Assembly: GCA_036505735.1 (NCBI GenBank)
Contig: DASXSZ010000184.1
Coordinates: forward strand, 1 to 6,441
DNA: 6,441 nt
Source of the DNA: DASUPK01 sp036505735
GTDB taxonomy: Bacteria > Actinomycetota > Thermoleophilia > Solirubrobacterales > 70-9
Direction: 5' to 3'
Under the pieces are notes generated by a model. The model saw only the letters and a program-made list of their open reading frames with translations, made no database searches and was not told the origin of the DNA. The position numbers and the translations under genes are program-made. The stretch's first letter is position 1; each line of letters begins with the position of its first letter. Shown one piece after another: positions 1-5,878 of the stretch.

Positions 1-32
1 GATCGTTGGCGGAGGCCCGGAGCTCCTGGACC

Positions 33-44
33 GGCTGATCAGCC
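33..44. other. 12-bp perfect palindrome spanning the PBP stop codon
   Basis: The sequence ggctgatcagcc at 33-44 equals its own reverse complement and contains the PBP TGA stop (39-41). It has no loop and no following T-run, so it is not a convincing terminator and may be chance. Nothing further can be identified in bases 1-38. Confidence 0.3.
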
Positions 45-1778
45 CGTCGGGTTGACCCCGCCGCTCGGAGGCGCTGCGGCCGGTGGCGGCGCGGGCGCGG
101 GCTTCGGCGATGGAGCGGGCTTCTGCCCGACGCCGGGCGCATAGGCGCCCGGGTTGTGGCTATCGCCGGTGCCGCCGGTGCTGCCGCCGTAGCTCGGGCT
201 GTACGCGGATGAGGACCCGCAGGAGTAGGAGCTCGAGCTGCTGCTGCTGCAGGAGCTCGAGCTGGACGCCGTGTGCTCCCCGTGGAACGAGGTGAGCTCC
301 GGCATGCTCGAGGGAACCTGGAAGTCGGGGCAGTCGCTCCCCTGGGCCGCCTCCATGTAGGAGCGCCAGATCGGCCCCGAGGTGGGGCCGCCGAACCCGG
401 TGGAGGCGCGCGAGAGCGGGTGGCCGGTCCAGACTGCGGTCGAATAGAGCGGGGTGTAGCCGACGAACCAGGCGTCGGACAGCCCCTCGCTGGTGCCGGT
501 CTTGCCGGCCTCCGACGAGCAACCGATGGACGTGTAGCCCGCGCCGGTTCCGCTCGTGATCACGCCTTCGAGCACCTTGGTGACGTCGTATGCCTCACCC
601 GGAGTCAGCACGTGCTTGCCCTCCGCCGAGCTCGGCTCGTCCACCTTGCCGCCTGGAAAGACGACCCTGTCGATTGCGGTCGCGTCGTGATGGACCCCGC
701 CGTTGGCGAGGGTGGCGTAGGCGTCGGCCTGCTCGAGCGGGGTGACCCCGACGCTGAGCCCGCCGATCGCATCGGCCGGGGGGATGTAGCAGTTCGGGCC
801 GAGCTTGCAGGGGATGTCGTGTGCTCCCTTGACCCCGAGCGGGGAGGTGATCCCCATCTCGTAGGCGGTCTTGGCGATGTTCTCGGGGCCGACGTCGAGG
901 CCGAGCTGCGCGAAGATCGCGTTGACCGAGTCCCAGGTCGCCTCGGTCAGCGGCATCACGCCGCCCCCCGGCTCGGCGTTGTTGACCGTCCAGGAGGAGC
1001 CGCCCGGGATCTCCAGCGTGATCGGCGAGCTGCCGTCGTAATAGGTGGAGTCGGGGTCGATGCCCTGCTTGATCGCCGCGGTCAGGTCGTAGGTCTTGAA
1101 TGAGGACCCCGGCTGGCGCTGGGCGTGGGCGGCGAAGTTGAACTGGCTGGTCAACGAGTAGCGCTGGGTCGAGGCCAGCGCGACGATCTCGCCGTTGGAG
1201 GGGTCGATCGAGGCGAGCGCCGACGCCGGGCCGCCGCCCGAGTAGCAGACCGAGCAGGAGTCCACCGCGTTCTGCGCGGCCTCCTGGAGACGGGGCTGAA
1301 TCGTCGTATAGACCTTGAGGCCGCCGTTCTGGACGGTGTTCACCCCGTAGCGGTCCTGCAGCTCCTGCTTGACCAGGTCGAAGATGTAGGGCTGGCGGAT
1401 CCGGCTGTACTTGTGTCCCGGGTCGAGGCCCAGATCCTGGCCGGCGGCGTCGTCGTACTCGCTCGCGGTGATCTTGCCCTGCTGCTTCATCGCCGCCAAC
1501 ACCTCGTTGCGCCGGGCCAGCGCCGCCCGCGGGTTGAGCAGCGGGTTGTACTGCGACGGCGCCTGCGGCATGCCTGCGATCGTCGCCGCCTCGGGCAAGG
1601 TCAGATCGCGGGCGTGCTTTGAGTAGTAGGTCTCGGCCGCCGCCTCGACCCCGATCGCGGTGGCGCCCTCGTTGGTCCCGTAGGAGGCGGTGTTCAGGTA
1701 CTTGGTCAAGATCCAATCCTTCGAGTGCTGGTCCTCCTCCTCGTTGGCCAGATGCGCCTCGATGATCTTCCGCTTCAA
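39..1778 (-). CDS. PBP C-terminal fragment: rest of GT51 domain, transpeptidase domain and Ser/Pro-rich tail
   Basis: This 579-residue open frame continues the PBP after the amber codon; fragment residue k is full-length residue k+155. The first possible start is a TTG 39 nt after the stop, with an AGGA only 4 nt before it, so independent initiation is doubtful and the product would lack a signal or anchor. Visible are the third GT51 motif (RKIIEAHLANEEE, 3-15), YLN (27-29) and RRNEVL (89-94). The transpeptidase motifs are SSFK (225-228; S225 nucleophile, full-length S380), SVN (284-286) and KTG (426-428). All are canonical, which argues against long-standing decay. There are eight cysteines (175, 178, 324, 330, 420, 483, 510, 520), including a CxxC pair. 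The tail from about 504 is Ser/Cys/Tyr-rich, then Pro/Ala-rich. It ends in TGA at 39-41. Confidence 0.75.
   Translation of the reverse strand: MKRKIIEAHLANEEEDQHSKDWILTKYLNTASYGTNEGATAIGVEAAAETYYSKHARDLTLPEAATIAGMPQAPSQYNPLLNPRAALARRNEVLAAMKQQGKITASEYDDAAGQDLGLDPGHKYSRIRQPYIFDLVKQELQDRYGVNTVQNGGLKVYTTIQPRLQEAAQNAVDSCSVCYSGGGPASALASIDPSNGEIVALASTQRYSLTSQFNFAAHAQRQPGSSFKTYDLTAAIKQGIDPDSTYYDGSSPITLEIPGGSSWTVNNAEPGGGVMPLTEATWDSVNAIFAQLGLDVGPENIAKTAYEMGITSPLGVKGAHDIPCKLGPNCYIPPADAIGGLSVGVTPLEQADAYATLANGGVHHDATAIDRVVFPGGKVDEPSSAEGKHVLTPGEAYDVTKVLEGVITSGTGAGYTSIGCSSEAGKTGTSEGLSDAWFVGYTPLYSTAVWTGHPLSRASTGFGGPTSGPIWRSYMEAAQGSDCPDFQVPSSMPELTSFHGEHTASSSSSCSSSSSSSYSCGSSSAYSPSYGGSTGGTGDSHNPGAYAPGVGQKPAPSPKPAPAPPPAAAPPSGGVNPTG
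227..264 (-). repeat. 14-bp direct repeat pair in the Ser-rich tail of the PBP
   Basis: The 14-mer aggagctcgagctg occurs perfectly at 227-240 and 251-264, 24 nt (8 codons) apart, separated by a CTG-triplet run. On the coding strand each copy encodes Ser-Ser-Ser followed by T(G/A)C, so one copy ends in Cys and the other in Tyr. It lies inside the coding sequence and looks like an in-frame duplication or slippage product. Each copy also contains the 10-bp palindrome agctcgagct. Confidence 0.85.
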
Positions 1779-1817
1779 CGTGTCCTGCGGGTCTTGGATG
1801 TAGAGGTTGCGGACGAG

Positions 1818-1820
1818 CTA
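1818..1820 (-). other. In-frame amber (TAG) codon replacing conserved Gln in the PBP
   Basis: On the minus strand the codons read ACC CAG TAG CTC GTC CGC AAC, giving T-Q-stop-L-V-R-N. In class A PBPs this motif is T-Q-Q-L-V-[KR]-N, so the expected codon is CAG and one C-to-T transition (G-to-A on the plus strand, position 1820) explains the stop. The flanking frame is preserved exactly. The base following TAG is C. Confidence 0.93.
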
Positions 1821-2243
1821 CTGGGTGATCGTCGAGCCGCCCTCCACCGGCTTGCCCCCGGCGGTCAGGTCCTCCCAGCCGGCGCGGATGATCGCCGAGG
1901 GGTCGATGCCGCCGTGGCTGTAGAACCTCCTGTCCTCGATCGCAACGGTTGCGTCCTTGAGGTCCTGGGGGATCCTCGCGCTCGAGATCGGCTGGCGGAT
2001 CTTGTCGGAGTGGATCACCCCGATCAGGGAGCCGTCGGCCGCGTACACCTTGGAGACGGCCCCCTTCGTGATCGGCCTCAGGCTGGCGAGCGAGGGCGCC
2101 GAGTCGTAGACGCTGGCCAGCCACGCGACACCGACCGCGGCGCCGAGGCCGGCCGCCGCGAGTGGGACGCCGAGGGCCAAAAGGATCTTCTTCCTGCCCG
2201 AGTCCCGAAGGCGCCGGCGTCGTCTGCGAGCTCGCTGCGTCAT
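1818..2243 (-). CDS. PBP N-terminal fragment: membrane anchor and first half of the GT51 transglycosylase domain
   Basis: This 141-residue product is what normal translation of the PBP gene would give. It starts at an ATG with eight Arg in the first 13 residues, then a hydrophobic anchor at about 20-44, giving an inside-to-outside topology. The first GT51 motif is clear at 101-112 (AIEDRRFYSHGG). E103 is the expected catalytic Glu that activates the lipid II acceptor. The second motif begins at 135 (GGSTITQ) and is cut by the stop right after Q141. The remaining GT51 motifs and the whole transpeptidase domain are missing, so this fragment alone should be inactive and probably unstable. It contains no cysteine, unlike the downstream part. 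Confidence 0.75.
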   Translation of the reverse strand: MTQRARRRRRRLRDSGRKKILLALGVPLAAAGLGAAVGVAWLASVYDSAPSLASLRPITKGAVSKVYAADGSLIGVIHSDKIRQPISSARIPQDLKDATVAIEDRRFYSHGGIDPSAIIRAGWEDLTAGGKPVEGGSTITQ

Positions 2244-2270
2244 GGCTCGAAGAGGGTACTCAGCGCGCGT

Positions 2271-3044
2271 TCAGGGGGATCTAAGTAACCCCGTCTCACG
2301 CAGGACGCCTTGCGCCCGCTCACGGAGATCCGATTCGTGCGCCTCGCGGTCGCCCCCGGCGTCGATCGCCGCCTTGACCTGGAGCCTTGCGCCCTCCGGC
2401 GTCAGCTCCATCAGGTGTGCCGAGGTCACCTCGCCGTGCTCCAGTGCTTTGCGCGCGGCCTCGACGTCGGCGTCTGGGCGTAACCAGACCTCGACGGTGA
2501 TCGGCGCGCTGTGGTTGCCGGCGGAATGATTGACGACGGGGTCGGTCGTGACCTTCTCGTTGGGCACCATGATCAGGCTGCCGTCACCGGCGTCGACGCT
2601 CGTATACGTGAGCGAGATGTCGGTGACCCGCCCGTGGACGGTGTCCCCGATCGAGACCAGGTCTCCAATCCGGATCGGCTGGGTGAACGCCACCACCACA
2701 CCCGCGACCAGGTTGGCGATCACCTGGCGCGCGGCGAAGCCGATGATGATTCCCAGCACAGCCGTCGAGGCCAGCACCCCCGTCGCGAAGCGCTTGATCG
2801 AGGCGAACTGGCTGAGCGCCAGGGCGACGCCGATCAGGATGATCAGCAGGAAGAGCAGGCGGCGGATCAGGCGCAGCCGGGTGCGGGCCTCACGGGAGAG
2901 CTCCCCGGTATCGAGCCGCGTCGCCGCCTTGACCGCCCGCCCGATCAGCAGGCGGTCGACGATGACCGCGATGCCGATCGCGACGGCCAGCGTGATCGCC
3001 GCGGAGATCTCGTCGCCGTGCTGTTGCCAGAAGGTCTGGTCCAT
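2271..3044 (-). CDS. MscS-family small-conductance mechanosensitive ion channel
   Basis: The product is a 257-residue inner-membrane channel of the MscS superfamily. Such channels open under membrane tension and release solutes during hypo-osmotic shock. Membrane segments lie at about 13-30, 60-78 and 88-120. The last is the Gly/Ala-rich pore helix (TGVLASTAVLGIIIGFAARQ), followed by the family-typical stretch NLVAGVVVAFTQPIRIGD (111-128). The beta domain follows (VSIGDTVHGRVTDISLTYT and MVPNEKV), then a short alpha/beta C-terminal domain. Length is close to a minimal three-helix MscS. The ATG at 3044 is preferred because AGGA lies 8 nt upstream and the protein begins in a normal way. The upstream in-frame ATG at 3113 would add 23 unconvincing residues and overlap the divergent HAD gene. 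The last codons before TGA include TTA, CTT and AGA, unusual in this GC-rich context. It lies directly upstream of the PBP gene on the same strand, linking turgor control with wall synthesis in one probable transcript. Confidence 0.93.
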   Translation of the reverse strand: MDQTFWQQHGDEISAAITLAVAIGIAVIVDRLLIGRAVKAATRLDTGELSREARTRLRLIRRLLFLLIILIGVALALSQFASIKRFATGVLASTAVLGIIIGFAARQVIANLVAGVVVAFTQPIRIGDLVSIGDTVHGRVTDISLTYTSVDAGDGSLIMVPNEKVTTDPVVNHSAGNHSAPITVEVWLRPDADVEAARKALEHGEVTSAHLMELTPEGARLQVKAAIDAGGDREAHESDLRERAQGVLRETGLLRSP

Positions 3045-3078
3045 TGGCCGGGTCCTGCCGTGGGGCAGTATTAGCGGG
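3045..3078. promoter_or_regulatory. 34-bp divergent intergenic gap between the mscS-like and HAD genes
   Basis: Both gene blocks start from this gap, so at least part of two promoters should lie here or inside the opposite gene. It is too short for two complete, non-overlapping sigma-70 type promoters. The only A/T-rich patch is cagtatta at about 3066-3073, which could serve as part of a -10 element on either strand. The HAD gene has no clear Shine-Dalgarno (only gcggg touching the ATG), compatible with a leaderless or near-leaderless mRNA. No precise promoter can be called by eye. Confidence 0.35.
3053..3056 (-). promoter_or_regulatory. Ribosome-binding site for the MscS-type channel gene
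   Basis: The minus strand reads AGGA here, 8 nt before the ATG at 3044. It decides between this start and the in-frame ATG at 3113, which would lie inside the divergent HAD gene. Confidence 0.6.
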
Positions 3079-3714
3079 ATGGTCCGCGCCGTGTTCCTCG
3101 ACGCGCTCGGCACTCTGGTCGAGCTCGAGCCGCCCTGGCTCTCGCTGCGAGATCGCGTGCCCGCCGAGGTCAGCGACGAGCGGCTGGTCGCGGCTCTCCG
3201 CGCGGAGATGGCCTACTACCGGGAGCACGCTCACGAGGGCCGCGACGAGAGCTCCCTGGCCGAACTGCGCGAGCGCTGCGCCGCGATCGTCTCGGAGCGG
3301 CTCGGCATGGAGATCACCGTGGACGAGCTCGTTGAGGCGATCCGGTTCTCCGCATACCCCGACGCCGTCCCGGCGCTGCAGGGACTTCGGGATCGCGGCT
3401 TGAGCCTGGTCGCCGTCTCGAACTGGGATTGCTCCCTGGCCCGTGTCCTGGAGCGTTGCGGGCTGGAGGAAGTGCTTGACGGCACAGTCACCTCGGCCGA
3501 GGCCGGCGCGCGCAAGCCTGATCCGGCGATCTTCGCCGTCGCGCTGGAGCTGGCCGGCTGCGCCCCGGACCAGGCGCTCCATGTGGGCGACACGCCCGAG
3601 GAGGACGTCGCCGGGGCGCGGGCGGCGGGAATTCGCCCCCTGCTGATCGATCGCGACGGAGGGGCCGGGGACATCTCGTCGCTCGAGCAGATCGATCAGC
3701 ATCTCCGAACATGA
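3079..3714 (+). CDS. HAD-superfamily (subfamily IA, REG-2-like) hydrolase
   Basis: This 211-residue cytosolic protein has the HAD Rossmann core with a helical C1 cap (about 15-90). Motif I is FLDALGTL (6-13), with D8 as nucleophile. Motif II is VAVSNWD (111-117; S114), motif III is ARKPDP (144-149; K146) and motif IV is HVGDTPEEDVAGARAAG (168-184; D171, D176). The second motif-I Asp, the usual acid/base of HAD phosphatases at D+2, is Leu10. The pattern resembles the REG-2-like/HDHD3 and haloacid-dehalogenase branches, so a standard phosphatase role should not be assumed and the substrate is unknown. The ATG at 3079 was chosen because homology-like sequence begins exactly there; the frame stays open upstream, but that part is antisense to mscS. 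The TGA stop overlaps the next gene's ATG (ATGA), so it heads a coupled four-gene run. Fold assignment is firm; function is open. Confidence 0.9.
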   Translation: MVRAVFLDALGTLVELEPPWLSLRDRVPAEVSDERLVAALRAEMAYYREHAHEGRDESSLAELRERCAAIVSERLGMEITVDELVEAIRFSAYPDAVPALQGLRDRGLSLVAVSNWDCSLARVLERCGLEEVLDGTVTSAEAGARKPDPAIFAVALELAGCAPDQALHVGDTPEEDVAGARAAGIRPLLIDRDGGAGDISSLEQIDQHLRT

Positions 3715-4928
3715 CTTTCGGGGCGCTCGAGAACCGCGACTACGCCGGCCTCTGGCGCCGGGCGCTGGCCGCTACGCTCGACAACTTCGTCTGGTTCTTT
3801 GGCGTGCTGCTGGTTCTTGGCTGGCTGCCGATCGACCTCGCCAACGTCTCCGCCACCGCCACCTACATCGGCCTCCTCGTGGTGTTCTCGGCATGGTTCA
3901 ACTACTTCGCCCTCTGCGAGTGGCGCTGGGGCCAGACGATCGGCAAGAACGCCACCGGGCTCGAGGTGCGCTCCCTGGACGGCGCAGAGCGCCTCAGCTT
4001 CGGCCGGGCCAGCCTGCGAAACATGCTCCGCCTGGTGGACTTCTTCGTCATCGGGGAGCTGCTGATCGTCACCGGCGCGCGCCGGCAGCGCCTCGGCGAC
4101 AAGGCGGCCCGAACCGTGGTGCTCCGCCGTACACCACAACCGGCGCCGGTGCCGATTCGGGGCGGCGCCGAGCCGGTCGTCCCACCCGCTCCGGCGCCGG
4201 CGGAGGCGCCCGAGGCGGGCGAGGTCCGGCTGCCGAAGGTCCCCTGGGGCGTCGGCGACTCGGTCTGGGGCCTGATCGGGGGGCTCCTGCTGGTGGTGAT
4301 CATCCCGCCGCTCCTCGTCCTGCCGTTCGACCCGAACATCGGCGACCCCGACAAGGCGAGCGACGCCGGGATCCTGGCGACGCAGGCCCTCTTCGACGGC
4401 TTCCTGGTCGCCGTCGCGATCGGAATGGCCTCGCAGTGGCGCTTTCGCCTGCGGGAGGCGTTGCCGTTGCTGGGCCTGAGGCGGTTTGAGCCGTCAGCGA
4501 TCGGCTGGATGTTCGCCGTGCTCGGCGCCTATTACGCCGGTGCGATCATCTTCTCCGCGATCGTCCTCCAGCCCAAGCAGGAGGACATCGGCAAGGAACT
4601 GGGCGTCTGCAACCCCGGTATCGGGATCGCGATCGCCGCAGTGGTGTCCGTGATCGTGCTCGCCCCTGTGGCGGAGGAGATCTTCTTTCGTGGCTTCTTC
4701 TTCGCCGGGCTGCGCAGCCGCTGGTCGCTGTGGCCGTCGGCCCTTCTCTCGGGCGCGGTATTCGGCCTCGTCCACGCCCCCACCGGGCCGACCGCGGCGA
4801 TCCCGCTCGCCGGCCTCGGCGTCGGCCTCGCCTGGCTCTACAACAAGACCGGGTCGGTCTGGCCCTGCATGCTCGCCCACCTGCTCAACAACGCCCTGGC
4901 GATCAGCGTGGTGGTGACACAGTGCTGA
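3711..4928 (+). CDS. RDD-domain protein fused to a CPBP-family intramembrane metalloprotease
   Basis: This 405-residue membrane protein joins two families. Residues about 10-140 form an RDD domain: RRALAATLD (16-24), hydrophobic helices at about 25-40 and 51-68, GQTIGKNATGLEVRSLDG (74-91), and RQRLGDKAARTVVLR (125-139). A Pro/Ala-rich linker follows (141-176). The C-terminal half is a multi-helix CPBP (Abi/Rce1-like) domain with all three diagnostic motifs: EEIFFR (322-327), FGLVH (351-355) and HLLNN (390-394). In this family the Glu, His and Asn residues form the active site within the membrane, and members act as proteases, prenyl-protein processing enzymes or bacteriocin-immunity proteins. 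All key residues are present, so activity is plausible; the substrate is unknown. RDD domains have no single established role, some being linked to transport. No Shine-Dalgarno is visible, and translation probably relies on coupling through the ATGA overlap with the HAD gene. The end overlaps the ABC ATPase start by 7 nt. Confidence 0.92.
   Translation: MTFGALENRDYAGLWRRALAATLDNFVWFFGVLLVLGWLPIDLANVSATATYIGLLVVFSAWFNYFALCEWRWGQTIGKNATGLEVRSLDGAERLSFGRASLRNMLRLVDFFVIGELLIVTGARRQRLGDKAARTVVLRRTPQPAPVPIRGGAEPVVPPAPAPAEAPEAGEVRLPKVPWGVGDSVWGLIGGLLLVVIIPPLLVLPFDPNIGDPDKASDAGILATQALFDGFLVAVAIGMASQWRFRLREALPLLGLRRFEPSAIGWMFAVLGAYYAGAIIFSAIVLQPKQEDIGKELGVCNPGIGIAIAAVVSVIVLAPVAEEIFFRGFFFAGLRSRWSLWPSALLSGAVFGLVHAPTGPTAAIPLAGLGVGLAWLYNKTGSVWPCMLAHLLNNALAISVVVTQC
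4910..4917 (+). promoter_or_regulatory. Ribosome-binding site for the ABC ATPase, inside the end of the protease gene
   Basis: GGTGGTGA matches the anti-16S consensus GGAGGTGA at seven of eight positions and ends 4 nt before the GTG at 4922. It supports that GTG as the start, since no ATG is available before the conserved ABC fold begins. Confidence 0.6.
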
Positions 4929-5875
4929 GCGGAGACGGAGCGCAGGCCATCCCCGCGGCCGTCACCGCCCGCGAGCTGACCAAGAGCTACGGCGACCGGG
5001 TGGCCGTGGACGGAGTCGACTTCGAGGTGGAGCCGGGCATCTGCTTCGGCTTCCTGGGCCCCAACGGGGCGGGGAAGACGACCACGATGAAGATGATCTA
5101 CGGCCTGGCGACCGTCGACGGCGGGGAGCTCACCGTGCTCGACATGGACGCGACCCGCGAGCGAAGGGAGATCAAGAGCCGGATCGGCGTCGTGCCGCAG
5201 GAGACCAACCTCGACGGCGACCTGACCGTGCGCGAGAACCTGCTGCAGCAGGCGCGCTACTTCGGGATCGACTCGGAGAGGGCGGCCGAACGGGCCACGG
5301 AGCTGCTCTCCTTCTCGCTGCTCTCCGACCGGGCCGGTGACCGTATCCACGGGCTCTCCGGCGGGATGAAGCGGCGCCTGCTGATCTCGCGGGCCCTGAT
5401 GGGCGACCCCGAGCTCGTCGTTCTGGACGAGCCGACGACCGGGCTCGATCCCCAGGCGCGCCTGGCGGTGTGGGGGGCGCTCGACCGGCTGAGGCGCCGC
5501 GGGGTCACGCTCCTGCTCACGACGCACTACATGGAGGAAGCCGAGCGGCTCTGCGACCGGCTGGTGATCATGGACGAGGGCCGGATCGTCACCGATGGCC
5601 GGCCCGCGGACCTGGTCCGCAGCCACGTCGGGCGCGAGGTCCTGGAGCTGCGGCTCGACGAGGGCTGCGACGCGGAGCGCCTGGTGGGCTCGCTGGACGG
5701 CCGGATCCAGGGCCACGACCTCTCCGAGCGCACGCTGATGCTCTACGCCGACGACGCCGAGGCCGTGCTCGCCGGGATGGACCACGATACGTTCCCGACC
5801 GAGTCCGCCCTGGTCCGGCGTGCCACCCTCGAGGACGTGTTCCTGCGACTCACAGGCCGGAGCCTGCGGGAGTAG
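4922..5875 (+). CDS. ABC transporter ATP-binding protein, NodI/ABC-2 exporter type
   Basis: This 317-residue cytoplasmic ATPase should power the permease encoded next. Walker A is GPNGAGKT (46-53), with K52 for phosphate binding. The Q-loop Gln is Q93 in VVPQETNLDGDLTVREN, a sequence typical of NodI-like and drug-exporter ATPases. The signature is LSGGM (145-149), Walker B is LVVLDE (165-170; E170 catalytic base), the D-loop is GLDP (174-177) and the switch His is H202 in TTHYMEEAE. A C-terminal extension of about 80 residues matches the DrrA/NodI class. The start is taken as GTG 4922, giving a 7-nt overlap (GTGCTGA) with the upstream protease gene. The open frame continues upstream to 4730, but that part is an out-of-frame shadow of the protease gene. 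The stop is TAG, 3 nt before the permease ATG and in the same frame. NodI itself exports Nod factors with NodJ, but the similarity is at family level only, so no Nod function is claimed. Confidence 0.94.
   Translation: MLSGDGAQAIPAAVTARELTKSYGDRVAVDGVDFEVEPGICFGFLGPNGAGKTTTMKMIYGLATVDGGELTVLDMDATRERREIKSRIGVVPQETNLDGDLTVRENLLQQARYFGIDSERAAERATELLSFSLLSDRAGDRIHGLSGGMKRRLLISRALMGDPELVVLDEPTTGLDPQARLAVWGALDRLRRRGVTLLLTTHYMEEAERLCDRLVIMDEGRIVTDGRPADLVRSHVGREVLELRLDEGCDAERLVGSLDGRIQGHDLSERTLMLYADDAEAVLAGMDHDTFPTESALVRRATLEDVFLRLTGRSLRE
5868..5872 (+). promoter_or_regulatory. Ribosome-binding site for the ABC permease
   Basis: GGGAG lies at the very end of the ATPase gene, abutting its TAG stop and 6 nt before the ATG at 5879. 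It favours this ATG over the in-frame ATG at 5885 and allows ribosomes finishing the ATPase to restart on the permease. Confidence 0.65.
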
Positions 5876-5878
5876 CCG

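Larger units (their letters stand above)
39..2243 (-). pseudogene. Class A penicillin-binding protein (bifunctional transglycosylase/transpeptidase), interrupted by an in-frame amber codon
   Basis: Read through the stop, this locus encodes a protein of 734 codons in one frame. In order it has an Arg-rich cytoplasmic start, one membrane anchor (about 20-44), a GT51 glycosyltransferase domain (about 65-250), a penicillin-binding transpeptidase domain (about 310-640) and a Ser-rich then Pro/Ala-rich tail. Such enzymes polymerise lipid II into glycan strands and cross-link the stem peptides outside the membrane. Codon 142 is TAG where the family has the second Gln of STITQQ. No frameshift or other defect is visible, and all catalytic motifs on both sides survive, so decay would have to be very recent. 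Alternatives are a base-call or assembly error (one C-to-T change on the coding strand), or suppression of the amber codon. As written, neither half could do both reactions. The gene starts 27 bp after the mscS stop on the same strand. Only a weak ribosome-binding site is seen, so it may be co-expressed with mscS. Family assignment is very secure; pseudogene status is uncertain. Confidence 0.8.

Noticed and set aside
1..44. Possible transcription terminator after the PBP gene
   Set aside because: The palindrome has no loop, no T-run follows, and too little sequence is available to the left to judge.
273..1103. Plus-strand open frame opposite the PBP gene
   Set aside because: Its composition is that of the reverse complement of a GC-rich gene, with no family resemblance and no ribosome-binding site.
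595..2124. Long minus-strand open frame (about 509 codons) that crosses the amber position in another frame
   Set aside because: The translation is Arg/Gly/Pro-rich with no domain pattern and lies fully over the recognised PBP. It is a GC-driven shadow frame.
2530..3078. Upstream extension of the HAD reading frame
   Set aside because: This part is antisense to mscS and unrelated to HAD proteins; the HAD fold starts exactly at the ATG at 3079.
3045..3113. Extended N-terminus of the MscS-type channel from the ATG at 3113
   Set aside because: It would overlap the divergent HAD gene and adds non-family sequence; the ATG at 3044 has an AGGA at proper spacing.
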